Source: Anoxybacteroides rupiense
GTDB taxonomy: Bacteria > Bacillota > Bacilli > Bacillales > Anoxybacillaceae
NCBI RefSeq assembly: GCF_014196195.1
Contig: NZ_JACIDF010000003.1
Coordinates: forward strand, 336,810 to 400,809
Direction of reading: 5' to 3'
Length of the DNA stretch: 64,000 nucleotides
The translations under genes and the position numbers were made by a program. Below are positions 1 through 8,941 of this stretch, piece after piece (within the stretch, counting starts at the first letter, position 1; every line of letters begins with the position of its first letter). Under the pieces are notes generated by a model. The model was not told where the DNA came from. It ran no database searches and saw nothing but the letters and a program-made list of their open reading frames with translations.

Positions 1-289
1 TTGTTGAAAATGTTTGCTCAAGTCCTAAAAACTGAAAGAAAAAGACGAGGAGTGTAAACACTAAGCTGGTGGTTCCACCGATAAGCCATCCGCGTTCCTT
101 GCCTTTGCCTCCTGCGACAAATCCACCGATAAATACGGATAGAACAGATGCAGCAAAAATAACCCATGTTAATGAGGATTCTTGGATATCGGTCCATTTC
201 AAAAGAAGTGATAATAAAAAGCTAATGATCAACGCTAGTAAAAAAATGGTTAGAACTCCGTAGACAACACCTTTGCCAAACCTAGCCAT
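1..289 (-). CDS. TIGR04086/YrzE-like small membrane protein, truncated by window edge
   Basis: The reverse strand encodes a protein beginning MARFGKGVVYGVLTIFLLAL and running off the left edge, so about 96 residues are visible. It shows hydrophobic helices near residues 7-28, 41-55 and 65-80, with a glycine-rich GGFVAGGKGKERG stretch between the last two. This resembles the small membrane family TIGR04086 (B. subtilis YrzE), which lies beside spoVB in other Bacilli. The start at 289 is preferred over the in-frame ATG at 298 because GGAGGG sits about ten bases upstream of 289 but touches 298. It lies 76 bases downstream of spoVB on the same strand and is probably co-transcribed. Function is unknown. 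Confidence 0.7.
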   Translation of the reverse strand, partial: MARFGKGVVYGVLTIFLLALIISFLLSLLLKWTDIQESSLTWVIFAASVLSVFIGGFVAGGKGKERGWLIGGTTSLVFTLLVFFFQFLGLEQTFST

Positions 290-365
290 CTCGTTCATTC
301 CCTCCGTTTAAGCCATCTTTAGCAAGAGTATATTCAGGCCCGGACATGTTTAGAATCAAATGAAG

Positions 366-1919
366 TTAGTTTTTACGAAAAAAGCCGCGAACAAATGGGA
401 TGCGTACTAACTCTTCTCGTTTAACCAGCTTGAAAATGACTAAAAGAATGACGTATACCACTGTTGTAATGATAATGGCGGCGATGGTCCTCATACTTAT
501 TGGAAGTGAAGTCAGAGAATGATAAAAAGCAAGATGTCCAACAAAACCTGCTGCAAGCATGACGAAAAATGTGTGAATATATTCGAATATGTAAATGGAA
601 TAAGAAATGACCTTCATGATTGTTGCGAAATGGAGAAGCGTAACAAGCACCGTACCAATCGCGATAGACAGAGCTGCTCCCATAATCCCTAAATTTGGCT
701 GAGTGGCTAGCGCAAAAATACAAGCCGTTTTTACAACAGAGCCGATTAAGCTATTCATCATAGCCGCTTTCGCTAAATCCAGCCCCTGTAAAACTGCCTG
801 AAGAGGCCCTTGGCAGTAATAAAAAAGGAAAAATGGTGCCATTACTTTAATAAAAATGGCAGAATGGCTTGTGCCATACATCAGCTGCATAATGGGATCG
901 GCAAATACATACAGGACCACAACGGCCAGGCCTCCTGTAATCATGGATAATCGCATGGCTTGCTGAACGCGCCGCTCGATGAGAAACATTTGCTGCTGTG
1001 CCGCCGCTTCGCTAATAGCTGGAACGAGAGAGGTTGATAGTGAGTAGGTAATAAACGATGGCAGCATGAGCAGAGGTAAAGCATATCCTGTTAATTCCCC
1101 ATATTGCCTGGTCGCTAATGAGGCAGCAACTCCTGCAAGCGCTAAGCTGTGGGCTACCACAATCGGTTCAAAAAACCAGGCGATTGAGCCAATGAGACGG
1201 CTTCCTGTTGTTGGCAAAGCGATGCGCATTAAGCTCATAAAGGTTTCTTTTCCGGCTTTAGCATAATGGAAAAATTGCGGACGAATGTTGATTCTTTTTT
1301 TGCGTTTGAACATGTAAAACAAATAGATGAGCGACCCTAATTCGCCGATCACGGATGAAAGCATCGCTCCCGCCGCAGCATATTCGATTCCATATGGTAA
1401 GAAGATGCTCGTGCAAAAGGCAATTAAACTAATACGAATGATTTGTTCAAGCAGCTGTGAATAGGCATATGGCTTCATTTGCTGTTTTCCTTGAAAATAA
1501 CCGCGCAAAACGGAAGAAACAGCAACAATGGGAACAACAGGTGAAATCGCTAACAGCGGATAATAGGTGCGAGCATCTGTAAATAAGGTTGTCGATAAAA
1601 GCGGCGCAAGCAATACCATTGCCGGAAAAAAGATGGCGCTTAGCACACCTGTAGTGGCTAAAGAAACGACGAGAATTTTTTTTACTCTTCGCTGATCTCC
1701 TACCGCTTCCGCCTCCGCTACTAGCTTAGAAATAGCGACAGGCAAGCCCATTTGCGTAAGCGTTATGGCTAAGGCAAGCGTAGGCACGGCCATCATATAT
1801 AAACCGACCCCTTCTTCACCAATGGCTCGGGCGATAACAATGCGATTGATAAATCCGAGCACTCGTGTGATAAGGCCGGCAACGATTAGAATAAGTGTGC
1901 CTTTCAAAAATTTAGACAT
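366..1919 (-). CDS. spoVB: Stage V sporulation protein B, MOP-family lipid flippase
   Basis: This 517-residue polytopic membrane protein belongs to the MOP/MATE-like polysaccharide transporter superfamily. The N-terminus (FLKGTLILIVAGLITRVLGF) with the following IVIARAIGEEGVGLYMM is typical of SpoVB, and the length matches B. subtilis SpoVB (about 518). About 14 hydrophobic helices can be traced, with basic loops such as KRKKR near residue 205. SpoVB is needed for spore cortex synthesis and is thought to flip lipid-linked peptidoglycan precursors across the outer forespore membrane. The gene is divergent from comN, as in B. subtilis. A good ribosome-binding site (GGGAGG) precedes the start. 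Sigma-E control is known for the family, but I could not assign a clear promoter here. Confidence 0.92.
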   Translation of the reverse strand: MSKFLKGTLILIVAGLITRVLGFINRIVIARAIGEEGVGLYMMAVPTLALAITLTQMGLPVAISKLVAEAEAVGDQRRVKKILVVSLATTGVLSAIFFPAMVLLAPLLSTTLFTDARTYYPLLAISPVVPIVAVSSVLRGYFQGKQQMKPYAYSQLLEQIIRISLIAFCTSIFLPYGIEYAAAGAMLSSVIGELGSLIYLFYMFKRKKRINIRPQFFHYAKAGKETFMSLMRIALPTTGSRLIGSIAWFFEPIVVAHSLALAGVAASLATRQYGELTGYALPLLMLPSFITYSLSTSLVPAISEAAAQQQMFLIERRVQQAMRLSMITGGLAVVVLYVFADPIMQLMYGTSHSAIFIKVMAPFFLFYYCQGPLQAVLQGLDLAKAAMMNSLIGSVVKTACIFALATQPNLGIMGAALSIAIGTVLVTLLHFATIMKVISYSIYIFEYIHTFFVMLAAGFVGHLAFYHSLTSLPISMRTIAAIIITTVVYVILLVIFKLVKREELVRIPFVRGFFRKN

Positions 1920-2030
1920 CCTGTATTTCCCTCCCTTCTCAAATAAGACGATCTTTTATACAATTAACTATATGCAAGAGATGTGAACAAGCATGACAAG
2001 TATTGTGGGACAAAACGGGGAGCGATGGTC

Positions 2031-2333
2031 ATGGCAAATGAAAAAGAAAAAATGGAAGAACTGCGTGAACAATTGATGCCGGCGGTGCAAAGCAAGTATG
2101 AAGAGTTTCGCTTGCTTGGCTACGATCACGTAACGATAGAACAAATTTGGGAGTGTTTAGTGAGAAAAAAGTGGAAAAAATATGATGACGAAAGAAGGCT
2201 ATATGAGCGTGTAAATGATATTTTATCGCTTTCAATTGGAGAATATATGGCTTTCTTGACAGCTGAATCATATCGTGAGCAGCGGGCCACTAAAGGTGAT
2301 GATCTCGAAGAGCTACTAAATGAATTATTATAG
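2031..2333 (+). CDS. comN: Post-transcriptional regulator ComN (YrzD family)
   Basis: A 100-residue, soluble, charged protein starting MANEKEKMEELREQLMPAVQ, with an IEQIWECLVRKKWKK segment characteristic of the ComN/YrzD family. In B. subtilis ComN (98 residues) promotes accumulation of comE late-competence mRNA and localises to poles and division sites with DivIVA. The start at 2031 is chosen because GGGGAG at 2017-2022 lies eight bases upstream; an in-frame ATG at 2025 is too close to it and an upstream ATG at 1983 has no ribosome site. The gene sits between divergent spoVB and secDF, the conserved arrangement. Competence itself is not demonstrated by this window. Confidence 0.85.
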   Translation: MANEKEKMEELREQLMPAVQSKYEEFRLLGYDHVTIEQIWECLVRKKWKKYDDERRLYERVNDILSLSIGEYMAFLTAESYREQRATKGDDLEELLNELL

Positions 2334-2345
2334 CTATGTAGAAAA

Positions 2346-2374
2346 TTGACAGCATTTGCGAACTGATTCATAAT
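2346..2374 (+). promoter_or_regulatory. Sigma-A promoter candidate for secDF
   Basis: TTGACA (2346-2351) and CATAAT (2369-2374) are separated by 17 bases, 66 bases upstream of the secDF start. The -35 is a perfect consensus and the -10 matches five of six. Confidence 0.6.
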
Positions 2375-2439
2375 TAGGAATGTTGAAGCATTTCGAGAGG
2401 CTATAGCGAGGTTTTCTGATGACATAAGGAGGATTTTTT

Positions 2440-4692
2440 ATGGTAAAAAGAAGTCGCATTCTGGCGTTTTTCTTAGTGCTGATTATTTTAGCAGGCACGC
2501 TAGGAACAACGACGAAAGGGATTATACATAATATCAAGCTCGGGCTTGATTTGCAAGGCGGTTTTGAAGTTTTATATGAGGTAAAGCCGGCGAAAAAAGG
2601 GGATAAAATTGACAAAACGACACTGACAAGCACCGTCAGTGCACTGAACAAGCGAATTAATGTACTGGGAGTCAGTGAACCAAATATTCAAGTAGAAGGA
2701 AAAAACCGGATTCGCGTCCAGCTTGCCGGTGTGAAAGACCAAAATCAGGCGCGGCAAATTTTATCGACCCAAGCGAAGCTGACCTTTCGCGATGTGCATG
2801 ACAACGTCTTAATGGATGGAAGCGACCTGGCTGAAGGAGGAGCCAAGCTTTCGTTCGATGAGCATGGCAAGCCGAGTGTCGCCATTAAACTCAAAGATGC
2901 CGACAAGTTTAAGCAGGTGACGGAAAAAGTCTATAAAATGGGCGCGCCAAACAATTTATTAGTTATTTGGCTTGATTTTAAGGATGGCGTTGATTCCTAT
3001 GCGAAAGAGGCGGGAAAAGCAAAGCCGAAGTATATTTCAGCAGCGGCGGTAAACCAAGTATTCGATCAAACGGATGTATCGATTGTTGGAAATTTCACGG
3101 TGGATGAAGCAAGACAGCTGGCTGACTTATTAAATGCTGGCGCGTTGCCGGTTGAGCTGAAAGAAGTTTATTCCACATCGATCGGTGCACAATTTGGAGA
3201 AAACGCCCTTCAGAAAACTATTCTTGCCGGTATTATTGGCGTGGCGCTAATTTTCCTCTTTATGATCGCGTTTTATCGCTTGCCTGGTGTGATTGCGGTC
3301 ATTACGTTATCCGCTTATATTTATTTAATTTTGCTGATTTTCGATTGGATGAATGGCGTTCTGACATTGCCGGGGATAGCGGCGCTTATTTTGGGTGTCG
3401 GGATGGCCGTCGATGCCAATATTATCACATATGAGCGGATTAAAGAGGAAATCAAACTTGGAAAATCGATTATGTCCGCGTTTCGCACAGGAAATAAAGG
3501 ATCGTTTGCGACAATCTTAGATGCGAATATTACAACCATTATTGCCGGTGTTGTGCTGTTTGTGTATGGAACAAGCTCTGTCAAAGGGTTTGCGACCATG
3601 CTGATTATCAGTATTTTAGTCAGCTTTATCACGGCTGTTTACGGCACGCGCCTGCTCCTTGGTTTGCTTGTGAATAGCCGCGTTTTACAAAATAAGCCAG
3701 GATATTTTGGCGTGAAAAAATCGGAAATTCTCGATATTGCTCAAACGAACGAGCATACAGAGGTGCCGACAAAGTTTGATCGTTGGGATTTCGTCAAACA
3801 TAGCAAAAAATTCTTTATCTTTTCCGGCGCGTTAACGGTTGTTGGGATTGTTGCGCTGTTGACGATGAAATTAAATCTTGGCATTGATTTTGCGAGCGGC
3901 ACACGCGTGGAAATCATGAGCGATTCTAAATTAAACGTGCAGCAATTGGAGGATCAGTTCCAGAAATTAAACTTACAGCCAAAAGATATCGTTTTATCTG
4001 GAAAGAATGAAGAAGTTGGCGTTGCGCGTTTTATCGGCGTTTTAAACAAACATGAAATTTCTGAGCTCAAGCAGTATTTTAAGGAGCAATATGGATCGGA
4101 ACCGAACGTCAGCACCGTATCGCCGACTGTAGGAAAAGAATTGGCGCGCAACGCGTTGATCGCTGTGCTGATTTCATCGCTTGGTATCATCATTTATGTG
4201 ACGATCCGCTTTGAGATGTATATGGCGCTTGCGGCTATTGTCTCACTTTTACATGACGCTTTTATTATTGTGATGTTTTTCAGTTTCACGCAGCTAGAGG
4301 TCGATTTAACATTTATTGCCGCCGTTTTGACGATCATCGGCTACTCGATTAATGACACGATTGTGACATTTGACCGGATTCGCGACTTGATGAAAAAACG
4401 GAAAGTCAAAACGATTGAGGATTTGCAGCATGTAGTGAATCGAGCATTGCAACAGACGCTGACCCGTTCCATTAACACCGTTCTGACCGTGATTTTTACG
4501 GTTGTCGCATTATTGATGTTTGGAAGCGAGGCGATTCGCAACTTTAATCTAGCCTTGCTAGTTGGACTTGTTTCCGGCGTATACTCTTCTCTGTTTATTG
4601 CCGCACAGCTATGGGTGGTATGGAAAGGAAAGCAATTGAAAAAAGGAAAAACGAAAAAGCCGGATCATCAGGATGCAGAACCACAAGTATAA
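2440..4692 (+). CDS. secDF: Fused protein translocase subunit SecDF
   Basis: A 750-residue fusion of SecD and SecF, as in Bacillus. The SecD half has an N-terminal helix, the LGLDLQGGFEVLYEV signature near residue 35, a large extracytoplasmic domain, and a membrane block from about 260 to 410 including GVGMAVDANIITYERI. The SecF half begins with a helix near 455 (FFIFSGALTVVGIVALL), then LGIDFASGTRVEIM, and ends with a second membrane block containing IGYSINDTIVTFDRIRD. SecDF uses the proton gradient to help pull secreted proteins through SecYEG. The start follows AAGGAGGA by ten bases. A strong terminator follows. The fused form is normal for this family, not an oddity. Confidence 0.97.
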   Translation: MVKRSRILAFFLVLIILAGTLGTTTKGIIHNIKLGLDLQGGFEVLYEVKPAKKGDKIDKTTLTSTVSALNKRINVLGVSEPNIQVEGKNRIRVQLAGVKDQNQARQILSTQAKLTFRDVHDNVLMDGSDLAEGGAKLSFDEHGKPSVAIKLKDADKFKQVTEKVYKMGAPNNLLVIWLDFKDGVDSYAKEAGKAKPKYISAAAVNQVFDQTDVSIVGNFTVDEARQLADLLNAGALPVELKEVYSTSIGAQFGENALQKTILAGIIGVALIFLFMIAFYRLPGVIAVITLSAYIYLILLIFDWMNGVLTLPGIAALILGVGMAVDANIITYERIKEEIKLGKSIMSAFRTGNKGSFATILDANITTIIAGVVLFVYGTSSVKGFATMLIISILVSFITAVYGTRLLLGLLVNSRVLQNKPGYFGVKKSEILDIAQTNEHTEVPTKFDRWDFVKHSKKFFIFSGALTVVGIVALLTMKLNLGIDFASGTRVEIMSDSKLNVQQLEDQFQKLNLQPKDIVLSGKNEEVGVARFIGVLNKHEISELKQYFKEQYGSEPNVSTVSPTVGKELARNALIAVLISSLGIIIYVTIRFEMYMALAAIVSLLHDAFIIVMFFSFTQLEVDLTFIAAVLTIIGYSINDTIVTFDRIRDLMKKRKVKTIEDLQHVVNRALQQTLTRSINTVLTVIFTVVALLMFGSEAIRNFNLALLVGLVSGVYSSLFIAAQLWVVWKGKQLKKGKTKKPDHQDAEPQV

Positions 4693-4701
4693 CGGTATAA
4701 G

Positions 4702-4738
4702 AATAGAGTGGCGACCAAAAGCGCCGCTCTATTTTTTT
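4702..4738 (+). terminator. Rho-independent terminator after secDF
   Basis: A 12-bp stem, AATAGAGTGGCG against CGCCGCTCTATT with one G-T pair, has an eight-base loop and is followed by seven T residues. Confidence 0.85.
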
Positions 4739-4799
4739 GAAGAAGCGAAAAAATGGATAAACTAAAACGGCGTGATGTCTTGATGAAAGGAAGAGAATC

Positions 4800-5696
4800 G
4801 TGGAGAAAGAAGAACGCTTCAAACAGGCCGAGTTTGCCGCGATTATTGGGATTTTAGGAAATATTGTATTAGCCGCAGTGAAAGGTGCTGCCGGCATCAT
4901 GGGAAACAGCAAGGCATTGCTAGCAGATGCTGTTCATTCTGCTTCTGATGTTGCTGGATCGCTTGCCGTTTGGGTTGGATTGCGCGCAGCCAAGCGTCCG
5001 CCCGATGAAGATCACCCGTATGGTCATGGCAAGGCAGAATCCATCGCTGCTATTATTGTAGCGGTATTGTTATTTATTGTTGGCGCCGAAATGGGGCGTT
5101 CATCGCTACAAGCCTTTTTTCAGCCGCTGCATCCGCCGAAATGGTTGGCCATTTACGTAGTTGTCCTTTCCATTGTGGTGAAAGAAGCCATGTTTCGCTA
5201 CAAATATCGCTTAGGAAAAAAATTAAACAGTCAGGCGATTATCGTCAATGCATATGAGCACCGTTCCGATGTTTTTTCTTCCATTGCTGCGCTCATTGGC
5301 ATTGGAGCGGCGATGGCAGGCCACTCATTGGGGATAAACAAGCTCGTCTACGCAGATCCTATCGCTGGATTATTTGTTTCTTTTCTCGTGTTAAAAATGG
5401 CCTGGGAGCTTGGCAAACAGTCGATTCACACTACATTAGACCATGTGCTTCACGAAGAAGATACCGTTCATCTTCGCCAAGCGGTACTCCAGTTTCCTGA
5501 AGTCAAGCAAATTCATGAATTGCATGCGCGCGAGCATGGCCATTATGTCATTATTGACCTGAAAATTGCCGTTGATCCCTTGCTTACTGTAGAAGAGGGG
5601 CATCGGATCGGCAAAGCCGTGAAAGAAAGATTGCTTCGCATGCCAAATATAGAAAATGTCATGGTGCATATTAATCCTTACCATCCCGAAAAATAG
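4800..5696 (+). CDS. Cation diffusion facilitator (CDF) family metal efflux protein
   Basis: A 298-residue CDF transporter that would export divalent cations (Zn, Fe, Mn or Co; the substrate cannot be read from the sequence) in exchange for protons. The metal-site motifs are visible: ADAVHSASD in helix 2 (about residues 42-50) and EHRSD in helix 5 (about 153-157). HPYGHGKAES follows helix 2, and a C-terminal cytoplasmic dimerisation domain (REHGHYVIIDLKIAVD) follows the membrane part. The start is GTG with GGAAGAG just upstream. It lies alone between secDF and recJ, a position not occupied by this gene in B. subtilis as I recall it, so it is a lineage-specific insertion relative to that order. 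Confidence 0.85.
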   Translation: MEKEERFKQAEFAAIIGILGNIVLAAVKGAAGIMGNSKALLADAVHSASDVAGSLAVWVGLRAAKRPPDEDHPYGHGKAESIAAIIVAVLLFIVGAEMGRSSLQAFFQPLHPPKWLAIYVVVLSIVVKEAMFRYKYRLGKKLNSQAIIVNAYEHRSDVFSSIAALIGIGAAMAGHSLGINKLVYADPIAGLFVSFLVLKMAWELGKQSIHTTLDHVLHEEDTVHLRQAVLQFPEVKQIHELHAREHGHYVIIDLKIAVDPLLTVEEGHRIGKAVKERLLRMPNIENVMVHINPYHPEK

Positions 5697-5871
5697 ACGG
5701 CCCAGACTGTGAATAAATGTTTTCATCGCGCGCTGTTTGCCTCGTTCATCCCCTTATAAAACGGCTTGGCTGTATTCCTTATCCGCCAAGTACGGTTTGG
5801 GGAAGAAAAAATCGAAAGGGATGGATGGCAAAGCTCAAATGGACTTTCGCTATAATCTGACTAATATCACA

Positions 5872-5900
5872 TTGCCCCTATTCTTCTCCTTTTGTATAAT
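5872..5900 (+). promoter_or_regulatory. Sigma-A promoter candidate for recJ-apt
   Basis: TTGCCC (5872-5877), a 17-base spacer and a perfect TATAAT (5895-5900) lie 22 bases before the recJ start. Confidence 0.65.
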
Positions 5901-5922
5901 AGGAGAAGTTGAGGTGGGAGAC

Positions 5923-8280
5923 ATGTTAACGGCAAAAACTCGATGGGATGTGAAGCGTCCCGATAAAAATAAAGTGGATCAGTTAATGAAGGAGCTGGAT
6001 ATTTCTCCACTTGTGGCTTCGCTGCTTGTGAACCGTGGAATTGATACTGCACGAGCGGCGGCCGCCTTTTTATATCCAGAAAAACAACCGTTTCACGATC
6101 CTTTTTTGCTAGATGATATGCATCGAGCTATAGAAAGGATTCAGCAGGCGGTGCGAAATGAGGAGCATATTCTTGTATTCGGAGATTATGATGCTGACGG
6201 TGTAAGCAGCACAACCGTCATGATGAGTGCATTGTCTCAAATAGGCGCGAAAGCGGATTTTTACATACCCAATCGCTTTACTGAAGGATATGGACCAAAT
6301 AAAAATGCTTTTTGTCTTGCCAAAGAAAAAGGCGTGTCTTTAATCATCACAGTGGACAATGGAATTGCTGCAGTCGAAGAAGTGGCGCTGGCAAATGAGC
6401 TAGGCATGGACGTTATTATTACCGATCATCATGAGCCGGGACCTACACTTCCTGAAGCATTGGCGATTATTCACCCGAAAAAGCCGGGCAGCACATACCC
6501 GTTTCGTGATTTAGCTGGGGTAGGCGTGGCTTTTAAGCTGGCGCATGCATTGCTTGGAGAAGTGCCAGAGCATTTGCTTGATATCGTGGCGATTGGAACC
6601 ATTGCTGACCTTGTGCCGCTTACAGGTGAAAATCGTCTGCTTGCCGCAAAAGGAATCGAGCAATTGCGAGATACAAAGCGCATCGGGTTGCGTGCTCTAT
6701 TGAAGCAATGCGGTACCAACTTGAGCCAAGTGAATGAGGAAACAGTCGGGTTTGCCATCGCTCCGCGAATTAATGCGGTCGGAAGACTTGGAGACGCTGC
6801 CCCTGCTGTTCGGCTGCTCATGACGGAGGATGAAGCAGAAGCGCACGAACTAGCGAAAAAAACGGAGATGCTGAATCGGGAGCGGCAAAAGCTAGTAAAT
6901 GAAATGACGGAAGAAGCCGTTGCGATCATACAGGAGCAATTTCCTCCTGAGAAACAGCATGTGCTTGTTGTAGCAAAAGAGGGCTGGAATGTTGGAGTTA
7001 TCGGGATCGTAGCCTCTCGGCTTGTCGAACAATTTTACCGGCCGACCATTGTTCTAAGTATCGATCCGGAAAAAGGGATTGCGAAAGGATCGGCGCGCAG
7101 CATTCAAGGATTTGATCTATTTGCCCATTTGTCAAAATGCCGCGATATTTTGCCCCATTTTGGCGGACATCCGATGGCGGCTGGAATGACCCTTTCACTT
7201 GAAGATGTCGATGAATTGCGGGAACGCCTTAATGCGTTTGCGAAGGAAGCATTGACCGAGGAAGATTTTATCCCGATCACTTCCATTGATGCAGCCTGCT
7301 CGATTGATGACATTACCTTAGGGGCATTAGAACAAATCGAAAAACTCTCCCCATTTGGGACAGAGAACCCGCGCCCTCTTATTTTAATTGAAGACGCATC
7401 CGTGCAAAGCATGCGGCGTATCGGCGCTGACCAATCACATATAAAAATCGTGTTTGAACAGGATGGGGCAACACTGGAATGTGTCGGATTTGGCTATGGA
7501 TATTTGCATGATGAAATTGCTCCTAATGCAAAGGTTTCCATTGTTGGATCATTATCGGTAAATGAATGGAACCATCTTCGCAAACCGCAGCTGATGATTT
7601 GTGATGCCGCTGTGCGAGAATGGCAGCTGTTTGATATAAGAGGAATCCAGCATGTGCACTCTCTTTTTTCGCTGCTTCCCGCTGATCGGCGCCGGTTTAT
7701 CGCATTTGGTCAAGAGACAATAGGAGCGCTTCGTCTGCAGTCTTATCGTGAAGAAATCGATGTCATTGAAGCGATAGAGGAAGCGAAGCGTCTTTCTTTG
7801 GATGGGAGCTATGTCGTTTTGCTTGACCTGCCGCCAACTTTAGAAATGATAAAAGTTTTATTAAGTTATAGTTTACCTGCGCGCATTTATGCGTTATTCT
7901 ATCAAAGGGAGACTCATTTTTTCAGCACATTGCCGACGCGCGACCATTTTAAGTGGTTTTATGCGTTTTTGATGAAGCGAGGTACATTCCATCTCGAAAA
8001 ATACGGCGATGAGCTGGCGCGCTCGCGCGGTTGGACGAAGGAAACGATTCATTTTATGGTGCAAGTATTTTTAGAATTGCAGTTTGTGACGGTGGACAAT
8101 GGGATCGTTTCGCTTGTTCCAAATCCCAAAAAGCGCGATTTAGCCGAATCTCCTACGTATCGTTTAAAACAGGCTCAGCTTGAGCTGGAAAATATGCTTT
8201 TATATTCATCGTATGAACAACTTAAGCGCACCTTTTCCGAAATAAAAGCGTTGCGGACATATGAGGAGGCAAAAATGTAA
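5923..8280 (+). CDS. recJ: Single-stranded-DNA-specific exonuclease RecJ
   Basis: A 785-residue 5'-to-3' exonuclease acting on single-stranded DNA in recombinational and mismatch repair. The DHH phosphoesterase core shows DYDADG (residues 88-93), VDNG (about 144-147) and DHH (168-170), followed by GTIADLVPL; the DHHA1 part has [11 protein letters not shown]-terminal extension of about 200 residues is typical of Firmicute RecJ. The open frame extends upstream to 5737, but ATG 5923 is chosen: it follows GAGGTGGGAG and a TATAAT box, and the resulting length matches B. subtilis RecJ (786). The stop codon overlaps the apt start by one base (TAATG), so the two are translationally coupled. Confidence 0.95.
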   Translation: MLTAKTRWDVKRPDKNKVDQLMKELDISPLVASLLVNRGIDTARAAAAFLYPEKQPFHDPFLLDDMHRAIERIQQAVRNEEHILVFGDYDADGVSSTTVMMSALSQIGAKADFYIPNRFTEGYGPNKNAFCLAKEKGVSLIITVDNGIAAVEEVALANELGMDVIITDHHEPGPTLPEALAIIHPKKPGSTYPFRDLAGVGVAFKLAHALLGEVPEHLLDIVAIGTIADLVPLTGENRLLAAKGIEQLRDTKRIGLRALLKQCGTNLSQVNEETVGFAIAPRINAVGRLGDAAPAVRLLMTEDEAEAHELAKKTEMLNRERQKLVNEMTEEAVAIIQEQFPPEKQHVLVVAKEGWNVGVIGIVASRLVEQFYRPTIVLSIDPEKGIAKGSARSIQGFDLFAHLSKCRDILPHFGGHPMAAGMTLSLEDVDELRERLNAFAKEALTEEDFIPITSIDAACSIDDITLGALEQIEKLSPFGTENPRPLILIEDASVQSMRRIGADQSHIKIVFEQDGATLECVGFGYGYLHDEIAPNAKVSIVGSLSVNEWNHLRKPQLMICDAAVREWQLFDIRGIQHVHSLFSLLPADRRRFIAFGQETIGALRLQSYREEIDVIEAIEEAKRLSLDGSYVVLLDLPPTLEMIKVLLSYSLPARIYALFYQRETHFFSTLPTRDHFKWFYAFLMKRGTFHLEKYGDELARSRGWTKETIHFMVQVFLELQFVTVDNGIVSLVPNPKKRDLAESPTYRLKQAQLELENMLLYSSYEQLKRTFSEIKALRTYEEAKM

Positions 8281-8792
8281 TGGACTTAAAACAATATGTA
8301 ACGATTGTACCGGATTTCCCGAAGCCAGGGATTATGTTTAAAGACATTACAACCATCATGGATAAAGGCGAAGTGTATAAATATGCGACAGATCAAATTG
8401 TGCAATATGCGCGGGAAAAAGAAATAGATCTTGTCGTTGGTCCAGAAGCGCGCGGCTTTATTATCGGCTGCCCTGTCGCTTATGCGCTCGGGGTTGGGTT
8501 TGCGCCTGTAAGGAAGGAAGGAAAGCTGCCGCGTGAGGTCGTTCGTGTCGAATACGGTTTAGAGTACGGAAAAGATGTATTGACCATGCATAAAGATGCC
8601 ATTAAACCGGGACAGCGCGTGCTGATTACAGACGATCTATTGGCCACTGGCGGAACGATTGAAGCAACGATCAAACTGGTAGAGCAGCTTGGCGGTGTGG
8701 TCGCCGGCATTGCATTCTTAATTGAGCTTACGTATTTAGAAGGGCGCAACAAATTAGATGGTTATGATATTTTAACATTAATGCAATTCTAA
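8280..8792 (+). CDS. apt: Adenine phosphoribosyltransferase
   Basis: A 170-residue purine salvage enzyme that converts adenine and PRPP to AMP. The PRPP-binding motif [19 protein letters not shown] lies around residues 117-135, and the [10 protein letters not shown] loop near residues 52-61 is typical of Apt. The length equals the family norm. The ATG overlaps the recJ stop by one base, and the ribosome site GAGGAGG lies inside the end of recJ. It precedes relA, the conserved Bacillus order, which places purine salvage next to (p)ppGpp metabolism. Confidence 0.96.
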   Translation: MDLKQYVTIVPDFPKPGIMFKDITTIMDKGEVYKYATDQIVQYAREKEIDLVVGPEARGFIIGCPVAYALGVGFAPVRKEGKLPREVVRVEYGLEYGKDVLTMHKDAIKPGQRVLITDDLLATGGTIEATIKLVEQLGGVVAGIAFLIELTYLEGRNKLDGYDILTLMQF

Positions 8793-8846
8793 CCATCGAC
8801 ATTTTTCTTTTATTTCGCTAAAATGGTAAGAAGAGATGTTTGCAAG

Positions 8847-8876
8847 GGGGCACTCTAACGGGTGCTCTTTCTTATT
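8847..8876 (+). terminator. Weak terminator-like hairpin after apt
   Basis: GGGCAC and GTGCTC form a six-pair stem including one G-T pair around TCTAACGG, followed by TTTCTT. It is short and may be only partly effective. Confidence 0.4.
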
Positions 8877-8882
8877 AGTTTC

Positions 8883-8911
8883 TTTACATTTAAAAAAATT
8901 TTCATGATAAT
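8883..8911 (+). promoter_or_regulatory. Sigma-A promoter candidate for relA
   Basis: TTTACA (8883-8888) and GATAAT (8906-8911), each five of six to consensus, are 17 bases apart and 30 bases before the relA start. Confidence 0.6.
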
Positions 8912-8941
8912 GGTATTAAATTATACACATAAGGTGATCTC

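Noticed and set aside
69..263. A 64-codon plus-strand frame at the left end
   Set aside because: It lies opposite the truncated YrzE-like membrane gene, which has a good start and membrane-helix pattern.
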